Shown: positions 47,574-56,626 of the stretch, piece after piece
How the letters are laid out: the number at the start of each line of letters is the position of its first letter
How positions within the stretch are numbered: position 1 is the first letter of the stretch
Assembly (NCBI RefSeq): GCF_009936275.1
Contig: NZ_AP019797.1
Location: 1,293,501-1,357,500 of the forward strand
Length of the DNA: 64,000 nucleotides
Reading direction: 5' to 3'
Origin: Rhodothermus marinus
Lineage (GTDB): Bacteria > Bacteroidota > Rhodothermia > Rhodothermales > Rhodothermaceae
The notes under the pieces: generated by a model
Seen by the model: only the letters and a program-made list of their open reading frames with translations
What the model was told of the DNA's origin: nothing
The model's database searches: none
Program-made: the position numbers and the translations under genes

Positions 47574-48233
47574 ATGGAGATTGTACTTCCCGGTTCGGAG
47601 CTGCGCATCGTGCCCCGCAAGATCCTCTGCGTGGGCAAAAACTACGCGCGCCATGCGGCCGAGTTGAACAGCACGGTGCCCGAAGAACCGATTCTGTTTC
47701 TGAAACCATCGACGGCGCTGATCGGTCCGGGCGGGACCGTGCTATTGCCCCCGCAGTCGCGCGAGGTGCATCACGAAGTGGAACTGGTCGCGGTAATCGG
47801 TCGCGAGGGGAAGCACATTCCGGAAAGTGAGGCGCTTGACTACGTGGCGGGCTATGCGCTGGGGCTCGACATGACGGCCCGCGACCTGCAGCAACAGGCC
47901 CGGGAGAAAGGCTATCCCTGGACGGTGGCCAAGGGGTTCGACACGTTCGCGCCGCTGGGGCCCATCGTGCCGGCGACGGCCGTGCCCGACCCGCAACGGG
48001 TGCAGCTCCGGCTCCGGGTCAACGGCACGGTGCGCCAGGATGGCAATACGGTCGATATGGTGTTTTCCGTGGCCCGGCTGATCGCCTACTGCTCGGAGAT
48101 CTTCACGCTGCAGCCCGGCGATCTGCTCTTTACGGGCACGCCCGAAGGGGTCGGACCGGTGCAGGACGGCGACGTGCTGGTGGCCGAAAGCGACGTGCTC
48201 CCGGTCTTCCAGGTAAACGTGCGACGGGCTTGA
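47574..48233 (+). CDS. Fumarylacetoacetate hydrolase-family protein
   Basis: 219 residues. Single FAH domain: RKILCVGKNYARHAAEL, PILFLKPSTALIGPGG, the metal-binding HHEVELVAVIGREGKHIP (E-x-E), GLDMTARDLQQQAREKGYPW, KGFDTFAPLGPIVP, and FTGTPEGVGPVQDGDVL. The family covers acylpyruvate hydrolases, oxaloacetate decarboxylase/tautomerase and 2-keto-acid isomerases; the YisK/FAHD1 type fits the length, but the substrate is unassigned. Divergent from rplU with a 131-nt gap. Confidence 0.92.
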   Translation: MEIVLPGSELRIVPRKILCVGKNYARHAAELNSTVPEEPILFLKPSTALIGPGGTVLLPPQSREVHHEVELVAVIGREGKHIPESEALDYVAGYALGLDMTARDLQQQAREKGYPWTVAKGFDTFAPLGPIVPATAVPDPQRVQLRLRVNGTVRQDGNTVDMVFSVARLIAYCSEIFTLQPGDLLFTGTPEGVGPVQDGDVLVAESDVLPVFQVNVRRA

Positions 48234-48354
48234 TTTCGCCAGACCTGCTTGCTGAAAACGGCGGCGCCGGGGTAAAAAATACAGTTCAGGAACATGGAGA
48301 ACGCTCCGGGGTGACCTCTGTCATCAGTGACAACCGCTACATTCCGATGCAGCA

Positions 48355-48570
48355 ATGGCAACCATCGCGGAAATGACTCCGGAAGAACTCCGGGCTCTGA
48401 TTGAATCCATTATTGAAGAGAAGCTGCTGGAACTGCTGGGAGACCCGGATGAAGGGTATGCGCTCCGTAAAGCAGTGCGCGAGCGCCTCCTGCGTCAGCA
48501 GCGTGCGGTGGCGGCCGATGAGCGAGGCATTTCGCTGGAGCAGGTCGTGAAGCAAATGGACCTGAAGTGA
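48355..48570 (+). CDS. Putative antitoxin of a RelE-type module
   Basis: 71 residues, acidic, with a helical heptad-like N-terminus (AEMTPEELRALIESIIEEKL) and DPDEGYALRKAVRERLLRQQ. No family can be named with confidence; size, charge and the 1-nt overlapping arrangement (TGATG) with a downstream ParE/RelE-like gene indicate the antitoxin role. It would bind the toxin and probably repress the pair. Confidence 0.7.
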   Translation: MATIAEMTPEELRALIESIIEEKLLELLGDPDEGYALRKAVRERLLRQQRAVAADERGISLEQVVKQMDLK

Positions 48571-48837
48571 TGGCTGCGTTCCAGGTTCGCCTGCTTCGAG
48601 CCGCTGTCGAGGATCTGGAGCGCCTAGATCGTGCGATCGCTCGTCGCGTTGTGCGACGCCTTGAATGGCTGGCCGAGCATCTGGAACAGCTTAGACTCGA
48701 GCCGTTGCAGGGCGATTTAGCCGGGTTGTATAAACTTCGAGTGGGTGATTATCGGGTAATTTTATGAGGTGCTCTGGGAAGAGCGTACGATCGTGGTGCA
48801 TCTCATTGGTCATCGCAGGGAGATTTACCGCCGGTGA
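48570..48837 (+). pseudogene. RelE/ParE-family toxin gene with frameshift
   Basis: Starting at ATG 48570 it reads MAAFQVRLLRAAVEDLERLD, RRLEWLAEHLEQLRLEPLQG and LAGLYKLRVGDYRVI, the RelE/ParE fold. It then meets TGA at 48765-48767 after a TTTT run (48760-48763). Removing one T restores YEVLWEERTIVVHLIGHRRE and IYRR to a stop at 48837, the expected C-terminus. A one-base insertion in the homopolymer has therefore probably inactivated the toxin; polymerase slippage at the run or an assembly error are alternatives. The intact antitoxin lies immediately upstream. Confidence 0.82.
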
Positions 48838-48942
48838 ATGCAGACAGGCGCTTGGGCAGAGCTCGTTTCGATTTTTTTCTCTGTAGATGTCTTTTCTCCT
48901 GCAGGGCGAAGGTGTCGTTTGGCATGCACGCCGGCGCCTGAC

Positions 48943-49977
48943 TCAGGCGGTTGCGCGGCCGAAGAGTCGGTGCAGGATGGCCAGCGCGCGGTCGATGTCC
49001 TGCATCGACACGTCCCGGTGCGTGGTGGCGCGGATCGTCCGGGGGCCGAAAGGCACCATGAGCACCCCTTCCTCCCGGAGCTGCGTCAGGACGCTTTCGG
49101 CGGTGCCCCGGCGGACGTCGAAGCGCACGATGTTGGTCTGCACGCGCTCCAGGTCGATCTCGAAGGCCGGTAGCTCGGCAATGCCCTCGGCCAGGCGCCG
49201 GGCTTTGGCGTGATCTTCGGCCAGCAGCGGACGGTGGTGCTCCAGCGCGTAGAGTCCGGCAGCGGCCAGCACGCCCACCTGGCGCATACCGCCGCCCAGC
49301 AGCTTGCGGAACCGGCGTGCTTCGGCGATGAGGTCGGCCGAAGCGGCCAGCACGGAGCCAACCGGCGCGCCGAGTCCTTTGGAGAGGCAGACGCTCACCG
49401 TATCGAACGGCGCGGCCAGTCGGTGTTCGGGCACCCCCAGGGCCACGCTGGCGTGCCAGAGCCGGGCGCCGTCCAGGTGCAGGGCCAGGCCGTGGCGACG
49501 TGCCTCGGCGGTAACGGCTTCGACGACGTCCGGTGGAATAACCACACCACCGGCCCGGTTGTGCGTGTTTTCCAGGCACACCAGCCGGGAGCGCGGCTCC
49601 CAGTCGTGCCCGTGGCGCACGGCCAGCGCCAGCGCCTCGGGCGAAAACCAACCCGGCGTGTCGTCCAGCGGATGGAGCTGGACGCCCGAGATCAGCGCCG
49701 GGGCGCCCGACTCGTAATTGAAGATGTGGCTTTCGCGGCCGAGGAGGACCTCGTCGCCCGGGCGCGTCAGCACCTTGATGGCGAGCTGGTTGCCCATGAC
49801 GCCGGAGGGGACGAACAGGGCCGCCTCTTTGCCCAGCAGCTCGGCCACGCGGGTCTCCAGGCGCCGGACGGTCGGATCCTCACCGAAGACGTCGTCGCCC
49901 ACCTCCGCCTCGTACATGGCCCGGCGCATGCCGGGTGAAGGGCGGGTCACCGTGTCGCTACGCAGGTCGATCAGCAT
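48943..49977 (-). CDS. ltaE: Low-specificity L-threonine aldolase
   Basis: 344 residues from ATG 49977. A PLP enzyme that cleaves threonine or allo-threonine to glycine and acetaldehyde. [20 protein letters not shown], the [14 protein letters not shown] loop, [29 protein letters not shown], and the PLP lysine in [14 protein letters not shown] are present. It overlaps the 3' end of mtgA by 7 nt, so the two are transcribed together, though they share no pathway. Confidence 0.95.
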   Translation of the reverse strand: MLIDLRSDTVTRPSPGMRRAMYEAEVGDDVFGEDPTVRRLETRVAELLGKEAALFVPSGVMGNQLAIKVLTRPGDEVLLGRESHIFNYESGAPALISGVQLHPLDDTPGWFSPEALALAVRHGHDWEPRSRLVCLENTHNRAGGVVIPPDVVEAVTAEARRHGLALHLDGARLWHASVALGVPEHRLAAPFDTVSVCLSKGLGAPVGSVLAASADLIAEARRFRKLLGGGMRQVGVLAAAGLYALEHHRPLLAEDHAKARRLAEGIAELPAFEIDLERVQTNIVRFDVRRGTAESVLTQLREEGVLMVPFGPRTIRATTHRDVSMQDIDRALAILHRLFGRATA

Positions 49978-50642
49978 CCCAGCAGGTGCATGCGTTCCAG
50001 AATGATGCTGGTGTACCACCCCATCTGCTGGGGACGGCGCCGAAGGGGAGCCGGCAGGCAGGCCGCCAGTGCTGCCGCTTCATAGCGGGTGAGCTGGCGA
50101 GCCGGTTTACCGTAATGGTACCGGGCGGCTGCTTCTGCCCCGTAAATGCCCGGCCCCCATTCCACCACGTTCAGGTATAGCGTCAGCAAGCGTTCCTTGG
50201 ACAGAAGCAGTTCCGCCAGGAGCGTCAGCGGGGCTTCCATCGCTTTGCGCAGATACGAACGGTGCGTGGTCATGAACAGGTTTTTGACCAGCTGCTGCGT
50301 GATGGTGGAACCCCCGCGACGGATGCGTTGCTGGCGGCGGTTGGCTTCCCAGGCTTCGCGCAATGCCTCCCAGTCAAAGCCCCAGTGTGTGTAAAAGCGT
50401 GTATCTTCGGCCGCCACGACGGCGCAGGCCAGCTGTTCGGAAAGCTGTGCGCGCGGACGCGGCAAATAGGTGCGCCGGCAGGACTCTCCCGCCAGCCAGC
50501 TCTCGATACATCGTTGCAGTTGCACTCCGGTAATCGGCGGGAACCAGAAGCGGTAGGCCAGCAGGGCCAGCGTACATAGTCCGTAATAAAAAGCCAGCAG
50601 AAAAAAGATGCCTTGCGCCAGTCGTTTCAACAGGCGGCGCAT
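49971..50642 (-). CDS. mtgA: Monofunctional biosynthetic peptidoglycan transglycosylase
   Basis: 223 residues. N-terminal membrane anchor ([20 protein letters not shown]) and a GT51 domain: [20 protein letters not shown] (catalytic Glu in AAEDxxF), [35 protein letters not shown] and [20 protein letters not shown]. It polymerises lipid II glycan without a transpeptidase domain. It begins 13 nt after greA. Confidence 0.96.
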   Translation of the reverse strand: MRRLLKRLAQGIFFLLAFYYGLCTLALLAYRFWFPPITGVQLQRCIESWLAGESCRRTYLPRPRAQLSEQLACAVVAAEDTRFYTHWGFDWEALREAWEANRRQQRIRRGGSTITQQLVKNLFMTTHRSYLRKAMEAPLTLLAELLLSKERLLTLYLNVVEWGPGIYGAEAAARYHYGKPARQLTRYEAAALAACLPAPLRRRPQQMGWYTSIILERMHLLGC

Positions 50643-50655
50643 GGCCGGACGCTGT

Positions 50656-51135
50656 TCAGCGCGAGATCTCCAGAATCTGCAGCTTGACCTTGCCGGCCGG
50701 CACCTTGACCTCGACCACGTCGCCCACCGAGCGCCCCAGCAGTCCCTTGCCGATCGGGCTGTTGACCGATATCTTGCCTTCGTTCAGGTTCACTTCCTGG
50801 GGCGATACCAGCGTGAAGACCTGCTCGGCGCCGGTCTGCAGGTTCTTGACGCGCACTTTGGAAAAGATGTATGCCTTGCTCGTGTCGATCTTGTTCTCGT
50901 CGACGATGCGCGCGTTGGCGATGGTCTGCTCGATCTGTGCGATGCGGGCTTCCAGGCGGCCCTGGGCTTCTTTGGCCGCGTCGTATTCGGCATTTTCCGA
51001 CAGATCGCCATGACCGCGCGCTTCGGCAATGGCTTTGGCAATGCGCGCCCGCTCTTTGGTTTTCAGCTCGTGCAGCTCTTCCTTGAGCTTCTGGAGCGCT
51101 TCCCTGGTCAGGTAAACCGGCTTCGGATCCTGCAT
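50656..51135 (-). CDS. greA: Transcript cleavage factor GreA
   Basis: 159 residues. The N-terminal coiled coil (YLTREALQKLKEELHELKTK, ARGHGDLSENAEYDAAKEAQ) bears the acidic tip DLSENAEY that reaches the polymerase active site. The C-terminal FKBP-like domain has NSPIGKGLLGRSVGDVVEV. It rescues backtracked RNA polymerase. First gene of the leftward greA-mtgA-ltaE group. Confidence 0.97.
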   Translation of the reverse strand: MQDPKPVYLTREALQKLKEELHELKTKERARIAKAIAEARGHGDLSENAEYDAAKEAQGRLEARIAQIEQTIANARIVDENKIDTSKAYIFSKVRVKNLQTGAEQVFTLVSPQEVNLNEGKISVNSPIGKGLLGRSVGDVVEVKVPAGKVKLQILEISR

Positions 51136-51267
51136 AGATCTACCACAGTGTTTGCTGCGCTACGAGTCGGTACAGAAAAAGAGAACGCCACGGCCTTTCG
51201 GCTGCGGCGATCCGGAAAAAGGTTACGGCTGTATCTTTCCAACGCCTGTCGCCACCGAGAGATCCGG

Positions 51268-51837
51268 CTACCAGCCGATAGCCGGGGGCGGGTCCGTCGG
51301 GGGTGCGCCGGTTGTTTCGCCGAGCACGCGCCGGGCCGTCCAGTAGTGGCGTCGCCAGTAGGGTTCATCGAGGCGCGAGACGGTAACGCCGGTGGAACTG
51401 GCCGCATGGAAAAAGCGGTCGTCTCCCAGATAGATGCCTACATGGCGGTTTTTGCGATCCAGTCGAAAAAACACAAGGTCGCCGGCCTGCAACGCCTGGC
51501 GGGATACGGGTCGGCCGATGCGGGCCTGCGCTTCGGTGGTGCGGGGCAGCGTCATCCCGAAGGCGTCCTGGTAGACGCGCACAACCAGCCCCGAGCAGTC
51601 GATGCCCCTGTGGTCGAGGCCGCCCCAGCGGTGGGGCGTGCCCTCCCAGCGCTCCAGCTCGGCCAGCAGACGCGCCTGCACGTCGGCGTCGCCGGACGTC
51701 GGCGCCGGCGGCGGGGTGGCCGTGCGGCAACCGGCAAGCGCCAGCCAGCTCAGGAGCAGCACCAGATGGCGGAACCGAAGTTCAGCGACTCGTATAACCT
51801 GCAGGGTTGTCGGTTGAATTGAAACGAATCCGATCAT
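51268..51837 (-). CDS. NlpC/P60 peptidoglycan hydrolase lipoprotein
   Basis: 189 residues from ATG 51837. Lipobox LSWLALAGC, then an NlpC/P60 domain with catalytic Cys in GIDCSGLVVRVYQ, His in HVGIYLGDDRFFHA, and TPHRWGGLDHRG. Such enzymes cut D-Glu-meso-DAP bonds in peptidoglycan. With this start the n-region before the lipobox is about 24 residues, long but tolerable. The ATG shares the palindrome CATG with the start of the divergent YtxH gene, so the real start could be a downstream non-ATG codon; none is convincing. Confidence 0.85.
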   Translation of the reverse strand: MIGFVSIQPTTLQVIRVAELRFRHLVLLLSWLALAGCRTATPPPAPTSGDADVQARLLAELERWEGTPHRWGGLDHRGIDCSGLVVRVYQDAFGMTLPRTTEAQARIGRPVSRQALQAGDLVFFRLDRKNRHVGIYLGDDRFFHAASSTGVTVSRLDEPYWRRHYWTARRVLGETTGAPPTDPPPAIGW

Positions 51838-52126
51838 GCGTGTATCCTGGCCTGTTGCAATCTGTGCGTTTGCGGCCGGTGTGGTGACCGGCCTGCTGCT
51901 GGCCCCGAAGGCCGGTCGTGAAACCCGTCGCGAACTGGCAAGCAAAGCGCGTGCCCGGTTTCATGAGCTGGAGGAGCAACTTCACAGTGTGGAATCGCAC
52001 CTCCGGCGACTGGAACAGCAGCTGGAGGTGCTGGGCGAACGCTTCCGCAAGGCCGCCGCGTCGGAGGCCTGGAAACTGGAAAACAAGGACATCGCCCGCG
52101 AGCTGCCCCGCATGCCCCACGGCTGA
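51836..52126 (+). CDS. YtxH-domain protein
   Basis: 96 residues. An N-terminal membrane segment (WPVAICAFAAGVVTGLLLAP) is followed by the YtxH signature KAGRETRRELASKARARFHE and a coiled coil (LEEQLHSVESHLRRLEQQLEVLGERF in pieces). Function is unknown; these proteins are often general-stress associated. Its ATG overlaps the divergent NlpC gene's ATG within one CATG, leaving no space for separate promoters between them. Confidence 0.8.
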   Translation: MRVSWPVAICAFAAGVVTGLLLAPKAGRETRRELASKARARFHELEEQLHSVESHLRRLEQQLEVLGERFRKAAASEAWKLENKDIARELPRMPHG

Positions 52127-52200
52127 AACCGGATCTCTTGCAGAAGCTGCACGTTCGAGGATTGTAGTGTCGCAGGGATAAAACCAAAACCGGCAGACCA

Positions 52201-52716
52201 ATGCCTTATCCGGAAGAACTGGTCCGGCCCATGCGTGAGGAGCTCACGCGGCTGGGCGTTGAGGAGTTGCGCGATGCGGCCGCCGTCGACGCCGCCTTTG
52301 AAGCGGCGAAGGAAGGGACGCTGCTGCTGGTGATCAACTCGGTATGCGGGTGCGCGGCGGCCAATGCCCGCCCGGCCGTGGCGCTGGCACTGCAGGCGCC
52401 GGTAAACAAACCGGACCGCTGGGTGACGGTGTTTGCCGGACAGGACCTGGAAGCCACGGCCCGCGCGCGGGAATACCTGGCCGGTATTCCGCCTTCGTCG
52501 CCGTTTATTGCCCTGTTCAAGTACGGCGAGCCGGTTTTTGTGCTGGAGCGCCGTCACATCGAAGGCCGGAGCGCCAGTGCCATTGCAGCCGATCTGGTGC
52601 GGGCCTTCGAGAAGTACTGTGGCACCGACACCATGCCCGAAGATGGACCGGAAATGCCGGAAGTCGATACATACGGCCCCTCGGTGCTGCCGCCAACCTT
52701 CCGTTCGATTCTCTGA
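52201..52716 (+). CDS. Bacilliredoxin-like (BrxA/BrxB, YphP family) protein
   Basis: 171 residues, thioredoxin-like fold with the redox motif CGC in LLLVINSVCGCAAANARPAV, then VTVFAGQDLEATARAREYLA and the cis-Pro loop region IPPSSPFIALFKYGEPVFVL. In Bacillus these proteins remove bacillithiol from protein thiols; whether this organism makes bacillithiol cannot be seen here. The C-terminal extension beyond residue 145 (PEMPEVDTYGPSVLPPTF) is typical of the Bacteroidota branch by memory. Followed by a strong terminator. Confidence 0.9.
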   Translation: MPYPEELVRPMREELTRLGVEELRDAAAVDAAFEAAKEGTLLLVINSVCGCAAANARPAVALALQAPVNKPDRWVTVFAGQDLEATARAREYLAGIPPSSPFIALFKYGEPVFVLERRHIEGRSASAIAADLVRAFEKYCGTDTMPEDGPEMPEVDTYGPSVLPPTFRSIL

Positions 52717-52743
52717 ATTCAGCCGAAAGGCCCGATTTTCCAG

Positions 52744-52773
52744 AAGCCGCCCGCTTCCGGGCGGCTTTTTTTG
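52744..52773 (+). terminator. Intrinsic terminator after bacilliredoxin gene
   Basis: AAGCCGCCCG, loop CTT, CGGGCGGCTT with a seven-T tail. Confidence 0.93.
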
Positions 52774-52849
52774 TTACGGCCCGTTACAACTTCCGGAAAG
52801 TGGTGTCTTTATCGAAAGGTGAGCTGGTCGATATTTTCCGGAGGAGCGT

Positions 52850-54835
52850 ATGTGGCCGCGCGTGTCTTTTCGTACATTATTTGCAGGGGAAAGGCAGAGC
52901 CTTTCGGTCCCTGCCATGCTGGATGACGAAACCATCCCCATGAAAGAGGAAGCGCTGGTTTCGAAAGAGCAGCGGCGTGTGCGGGTAGAGCATGCCATTG
53001 TGGAGGCAGCCCGGCTGCTGGTAGCCCCGGATCCGCTCGACATGGAGGCCCTGCTGCGGATTCTGGGCGAGGCGACCGACGCGGCGTCGGTCTACTTCGT
53101 AGGGGTGCCGCAATCGGGGGAGGCGCAGGATTATTCCTATACCGTCTGGCATCGACAGCAGCCGAAGACACCGCACTGGTGGCAGGAGCTGGAAGCGCGG
53201 CTCCGGAAATACTTTCCGACGCCAGCCACGCAGGACGAAGTGCATCAGCTTGGCGAAAACCTGCTGGTGGTGCCGGTACTCTCGGCCGAAGATAGATTTT
53301 ACGGCTACCTGGGAGTGGAATTCGCCGACGGACTATCGGAGGCGCGTCAGGAAGAGGTCCGACTGCTGGAAGTGCTGGGAGGCCTGCTGGCCGCCTACTT
53401 CGACCGCCGGGCTACCGAAGCGGCCCGTCGGGAAAGCGAGGAACGGTGGCGGCGGCTGGTAGAGCAGTTGCCCGAGCCGATCCTGCTGGTAGCCCGTGAC
53501 GCGCTGGTTTATCTCAACCCGGCCGGACGGCGGCTGCTGGGGGCCGAGGCCGAGGAAGACCTGACCGGGCGTTCGCTCCTGGACTTTTTCTCGGCGGATC
53601 AGTACGACGAGGTCGCCCGCCAGCTTCGACGCCTGGAGGCAGGCGAGGCGGTGCCGCCTTTCGAAGGCTCGCTGATTCGTTTTGACGGCGAGGAGCGGAT
53701 CGTCGAGATCACGGCGGCACGGGTGGTCTTCCAGGGCTATCCCGTGGTCCAGCTCATTCTGCGCGATCTGACCGAGCGGCGGCGGGCCGAGGAGCGTTAC
53801 CGGGCTTTCGTCAGCACGATCACCGAGGGCATTTTTCGGATCGAGTTGCGGCAGCCGGTGGCTACGACCACGCTGCCGGATTTACAGGTGGAGCACCTCT
53901 ATCAGCATGGCTATCTGGCCGAATGCAATGCGGTGATGGCACGTTGGCTGGGCGCCGAGCGCCCTGAGGAGGTGGCCGGGCGTTCGCTTTCGTCGCTCCG
54001 GCACTATTTCCGCCCGCGCTATCTGCGTGAGTTCGTGCAGCGGGGCTATCAGGTGCATGGCGAGGAGTATGCGCTGCCGGGCAAGCAGGGTATGCGTTAC
54101 TTCGTGGTCAATGCGGTAGGGACGGTGGAGCGCGACCGGCTGGTGCGCGTCTGGGGCAGTGCTGTCGAAGTGACGGAGCGCGTGGAACTGGAGCGCCGCA
54201 TGGTGCAGACGCTGGAGGAGCAGCAGCAGGCCATCGGGCGCGATCTGCACGATGGCGTCGGGCAGTTGCTGACAAGTGTCCGTATGCTCAGCGAGAACCT
54301 GTCCACACGCCTGCAGGCCGAGCAGCACGAACTGGCCGAGCTGGCTCAGAAGGTGGTGCGTTTCGCCCAGGAAGCCTCGGACGGCGTACGGATGATTTAC
54401 CGGGGGCTGACGCCGGCCCAGCTCTATACGGAAGATCTGACGCTGGCTCTGGAAGAACTGGCCTACAACACGAACGCCCTGCCCGGCATTCGCTGCCGGT
54501 TCGAAACCGACGGGCAGGTGTCGATCGACGACCAGGAAGTCAAGTTGCACCTGTACCGCATTGCTCAGGAGGCCGTCAACAACGCGCTCAAACATGCGCG
54601 GGCTTCGGAGATCGTGCTGACGTTGTGCCGTCGGGACGATGCCATTGAACTCTGCGTGGCCGACAACGGCTGCGGCCTCGATCCGGGCCGGGCCCGCGCC
54701 GACTCGCTGGGACTGAAAACCATGTACTACCGGGCGCGCACAATCGGCGGTACGCTGCGCATTCATTCGCAACCGGGCGAAGGGACTACCATCTGCTGTC
54801 GCATCCCGGTGGGCGAAATGAGCGGAACTACTTGA
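52850..54835 (+). CDS. GAF/PAS sensor histidine kinase (HisKA_3 type)
   Basis: 661 residues, no membrane segment, so probably cytosolic. Order: GAF-like domain (about 45-185, VEHAIVEAARLLVAPDPLDM and GYLGVEFADGLSEARQEEVR); PAS 1 (about 195-315, RRLVEQLPEPILLVARDALV); PAS 2 (about 320-450); HisKA_3 dimerisation helix with the phospho-His in QAIGRDLHDGVGQLLTSVRM; HATPase_c with QEAVNNALKHARASEIVL and DNGCGLD. Partner would be a NarL-type regulator, and two follow directly. GGAGGAG lies 3-9 nt before the ATG. A downstream ATG at 52917 is less well placed. Confidence 0.93.
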   Translation: MWPRVSFRTLFAGERQSLSVPAMLDDETIPMKEEALVSKEQRRVRVEHAIVEAARLLVAPDPLDMEALLRILGEATDAASVYFVGVPQSGEAQDYSYTVWHRQQPKTPHWWQELEARLRKYFPTPATQDEVHQLGENLLVVPVLSAEDRFYGYLGVEFADGLSEARQEEVRLLEVLGGLLAAYFDRRATEAARRESEERWRRLVEQLPEPILLVARDALVYLNPAGRRLLGAEAEEDLTGRSLLDFFSADQYDEVARQLRRLEAGEAVPPFEGSLIRFDGEERIVEITAARVVFQGYPVVQLILRDLTERRRAEERYRAFVSTITEGIFRIELRQPVATTTLPDLQVEHLYQHGYLAECNAVMARWLGAERPEEVAGRSLSSLRHYFRPRYLREFVQRGYQVHGEEYALPGKQGMRYFVVNAVGTVERDRLVRVWGSAVEVTERVELERRMVQTLEEQQQAIGRDLHDGVGQLLTSVRMLSENLSTRLQAEQHELAELAQKVVRFAQEASDGVRMIYRGLTPAQLYTEDLTLALEELAYNTNALPGIRCRFETDGQVSIDDQEVKLHLYRIAQEAVNNALKHARASEIVLTLCRRDDAIELCVADNGCGLDPGRARADSLGLKTMYYRARTIGGTLRIHSQPGEGTTICCRIPVGEMSGTT

Positions 54836-54850
54836 TTCTTTATACAGATG

Positions 54851-54879
54851 TTGATTGCCTCCGTTTTGTTGTATATTTC
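54851..54879 (+). promoter_or_regulatory. Bacteroidota-type promoter of the first response regulator
   Basis: TTG at 54851-54853, 18-nt spacer, then TATATTTC at 54872-54879, close to the TTG/TAnnTTTG pattern of the Bacteroidota primary sigma factor. It is 33 nt before the ATG and just after the kinase stop. Confidence 0.6.
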
Positions 54880-54912
54880 TGGCGAAGTGGCATAAAAAAG
54901 AGAGGTGGGCTG

Positions 54913-55617
54913 ATGATGCATTCCTTGCTACGAGAAAACACGGGCATGCAGAGCGACCGCATCCGCGTGGTGATTGTCGACGACCACCCGGCCATCCGGG
55001 AGGCGCTCTCGGACACGATCAACAGTGCCATGGGCATGGAGGTCGTGGGGCAGGCCAGCACGGCCGCCGAAGCGTTCCGCCTGATCGAAAAAGAGCGCCC
55101 CACGGTGGCGGTTGTCGACATCTCGCTGGAGGATGCGCACGGGCTGGATCTGGTCCAGAACATCCGGGCACAGTTCCCCGAAGTGCTGGTCGTCATCTTT
55201 TCCATGTACGACGAAAGCGTCTATGCCGAGCGGGCCATCCGGGCCGGCGCTTCGGGCTACCTGATGAAGAGCGAGCCCACGCAGAGCGTCGTGGAGGCCA
55301 TCCGGGCCGTCGTGCGCGGCGAGGTGTACCTGAGCCGACGTATGGCCTCACGCATTCTCAGCAAGGTGGCCATGGGGCGGGCACCGGGGCCCGGCTTCGC
55401 CATCGACGAGCTGACCGACCGGGAGATGGCCGTCTTCCAGATGCTCGGCCAGGGCTACACGATTGAGGAAATCACGGAGCGGCTGAACCTGAGTCGGAAG
55501 ACGGTCGAGACCTACCGCCGCCGCGCCAAGGAAAAGCTCGGCTTCGACTCGGTGGCCGAATTGCTCCAGTTTGCCGTGCAGTGGACGCACGCGCAGGGAC
55601 GGGGCGGCAAATTGTGA
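54913..55617 (+). CDS. NarL-family response regulator 1
   Basis: 234 residues from ATG 54913 (GAGGTGGG upstream). Receiver domain with acidic pocket VVIVDDHPAIREAL, phospho-Asp in VAVVDISLEDAHGLDL and switch Lys in GYLMKSEPTQS. The C-terminal LuxR-type helix-turn-helix has LTDREMAVFQMLGQGYTIEE and LNLSRKTVETYRRRAKEKLG. It lies 77 nt after the kinase gene and carries its own promoter. It is a close paralogue of the next gene. It likely controls the exopolysaccharide genes downstream, but no binding site was identified. Confidence 0.94.
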   Translation: MMHSLLRENTGMQSDRIRVVIVDDHPAIREALSDTINSAMGMEVVGQASTAAEAFRLIEKERPTVAVVDISLEDAHGLDLVQNIRAQFPEVLVVIFSMYDESVYAERAIRAGASGYLMKSEPTQSVVEAIRAVVRGEVYLSRRMASRILSKVAMGRAPGPGFAIDELTDREMAVFQMLGQGYTIEEITERLNLSRKTVETYRRRAKEKLGFDSVAELLQFAVQWTHAQGRGGKL

Positions 55618-55643
55618 AGAAGTTTTGATGCATAGGTGATCTG

Positions 55644-55668
55644 GCGCAACATGCATGGCGTGTTGCGC
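55644..55668 (+). terminator. Hairpin between the two response-regulator genes
   Basis: GCGCAACA and TGTTGCGC enclose a 9-nt loop, 27 nt after the first regulator. No T-run follows, so it may be a Rho-type, mRNA-stabilising or protein-binding site. The rest of the 271-nt gap shows no gene. Confidence 0.45.
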
Positions 55669-55888
55669 GCGTCCTTCTCTCTCGAAATGCTTCAGTCTCC
55701 GGCGCACGCCTATGCGCTGAAACTACATACCCCTTTCCGCTAAAGTTTGGAATTGAACGACAGCGCCTGCCGTTAACTTTTCGTTGTCTCACCGAGAGAC
55801 CTATCGGGACTGAAGGGAAGGGTTCGTAAAGCGTCACCCTTGTTGTAACAGGTATCAGCGGATTTCTTTTATCATTTGAGGCAGGCGC

Positions 55889-56617
55889 ATGATGGCTCTG
55901 GAAGTTTTGTTCCAGCGCTCCGATCCGGAGCTGAAAGATACACCCCGTGTGCGGCGCGGACCCATCCGCATTTTCGTGGTAGATGATCATCCGGCCATTC
56001 AGGAAGCCCTTGCGGCCACGGTAAGCAGCGAGGCGGATCTGGAACTGGTGGGGAGTGCGCGCACGGCCGCCGAGGGCATGAAGCGAATCCGAGCGTTGCG
56101 GCCGGACGTGGTGGTGGTGGACATCTCGCTGGAAGATGCGCACGGACTGGACCTGGTGCATCAGATTCGGGCCGAGCTGCCCGAAACGCAGGTGGTCGTC
56201 TTTTCCATGTACGACGAGGTGGCCTATGCCGAACGGGCCATCCGGGCCGGCGCCATGGGCTACGTGATGAAAAGCGAGTCGACGCAGAGCGTCGTGGAGG
56301 CCATCCGGACGGTCATGCAGGGCGAGGTGTACCTGAGCCACCGCATGGCCTCGCGCATTCTGAGCAAGGTGGTCCGGGGCCGAAGCGTCCAGCCGCATGT
56401 GCTGTCGCTTGATATGCTGACCGACCGGGAGATGGCCGTCTTTCAGTTGCTCGGTCAGGGTTATTCGATCGAAGAAATCATGCAGCGACTGAACCTGAGC
56501 CGGAAGACGGTCGAGACCTACCGCCGCCGCGCCAAGGAAAAACTGGGCTTTTCGTCGGTCGGCGAGTTGCTGCAGTTTGCGGTGCAGTGGACCTATCGGC
56601 ATACCCGCCAGGAATAG
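55889..56617 (+). CDS. NarL-family response regulator 2 (paralogue)
   Basis: 242 residues. Same layout as regulator 1: IFVVDDHPAIQEALAATVSS, phospho-Asp in VVVVDISLEDAHGLDLVHQI, GYVMKSESTQSVVEAIRTVM, and HTH LTDREMAVFQLLGQGYSIEE, LNLSRKTVETYRRRAKEKLG. The DNA-recognition helix segment (NLSRKTVETYRRRAKEKLGF) is identical between the two, while the N-terminus and the linker between domains differ. They may therefore bind the same sites but respond to different inputs. No second kinase gene is adjacent. Confidence 0.94.
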   Translation: MMALEVLFQRSDPELKDTPRVRRGPIRIFVVDDHPAIQEALAATVSSEADLELVGSARTAAEGMKRIRALRPDVVVVDISLEDAHGLDLVHQIRAELPETQVVVFSMYDEVAYAERAIRAGAMGYVMKSESTQSVVEAIRTVMQGEVYLSHRMASRILSKVVRGRSVQPHVLSLDMLTDREMAVFQLLGQGYSIEEIMQRLNLSRKTVETYRRRAKEKLGFSSVGELLQFAVQWTYRHTRQE

Positions 56618-56626
56618 ATGCGCTTC

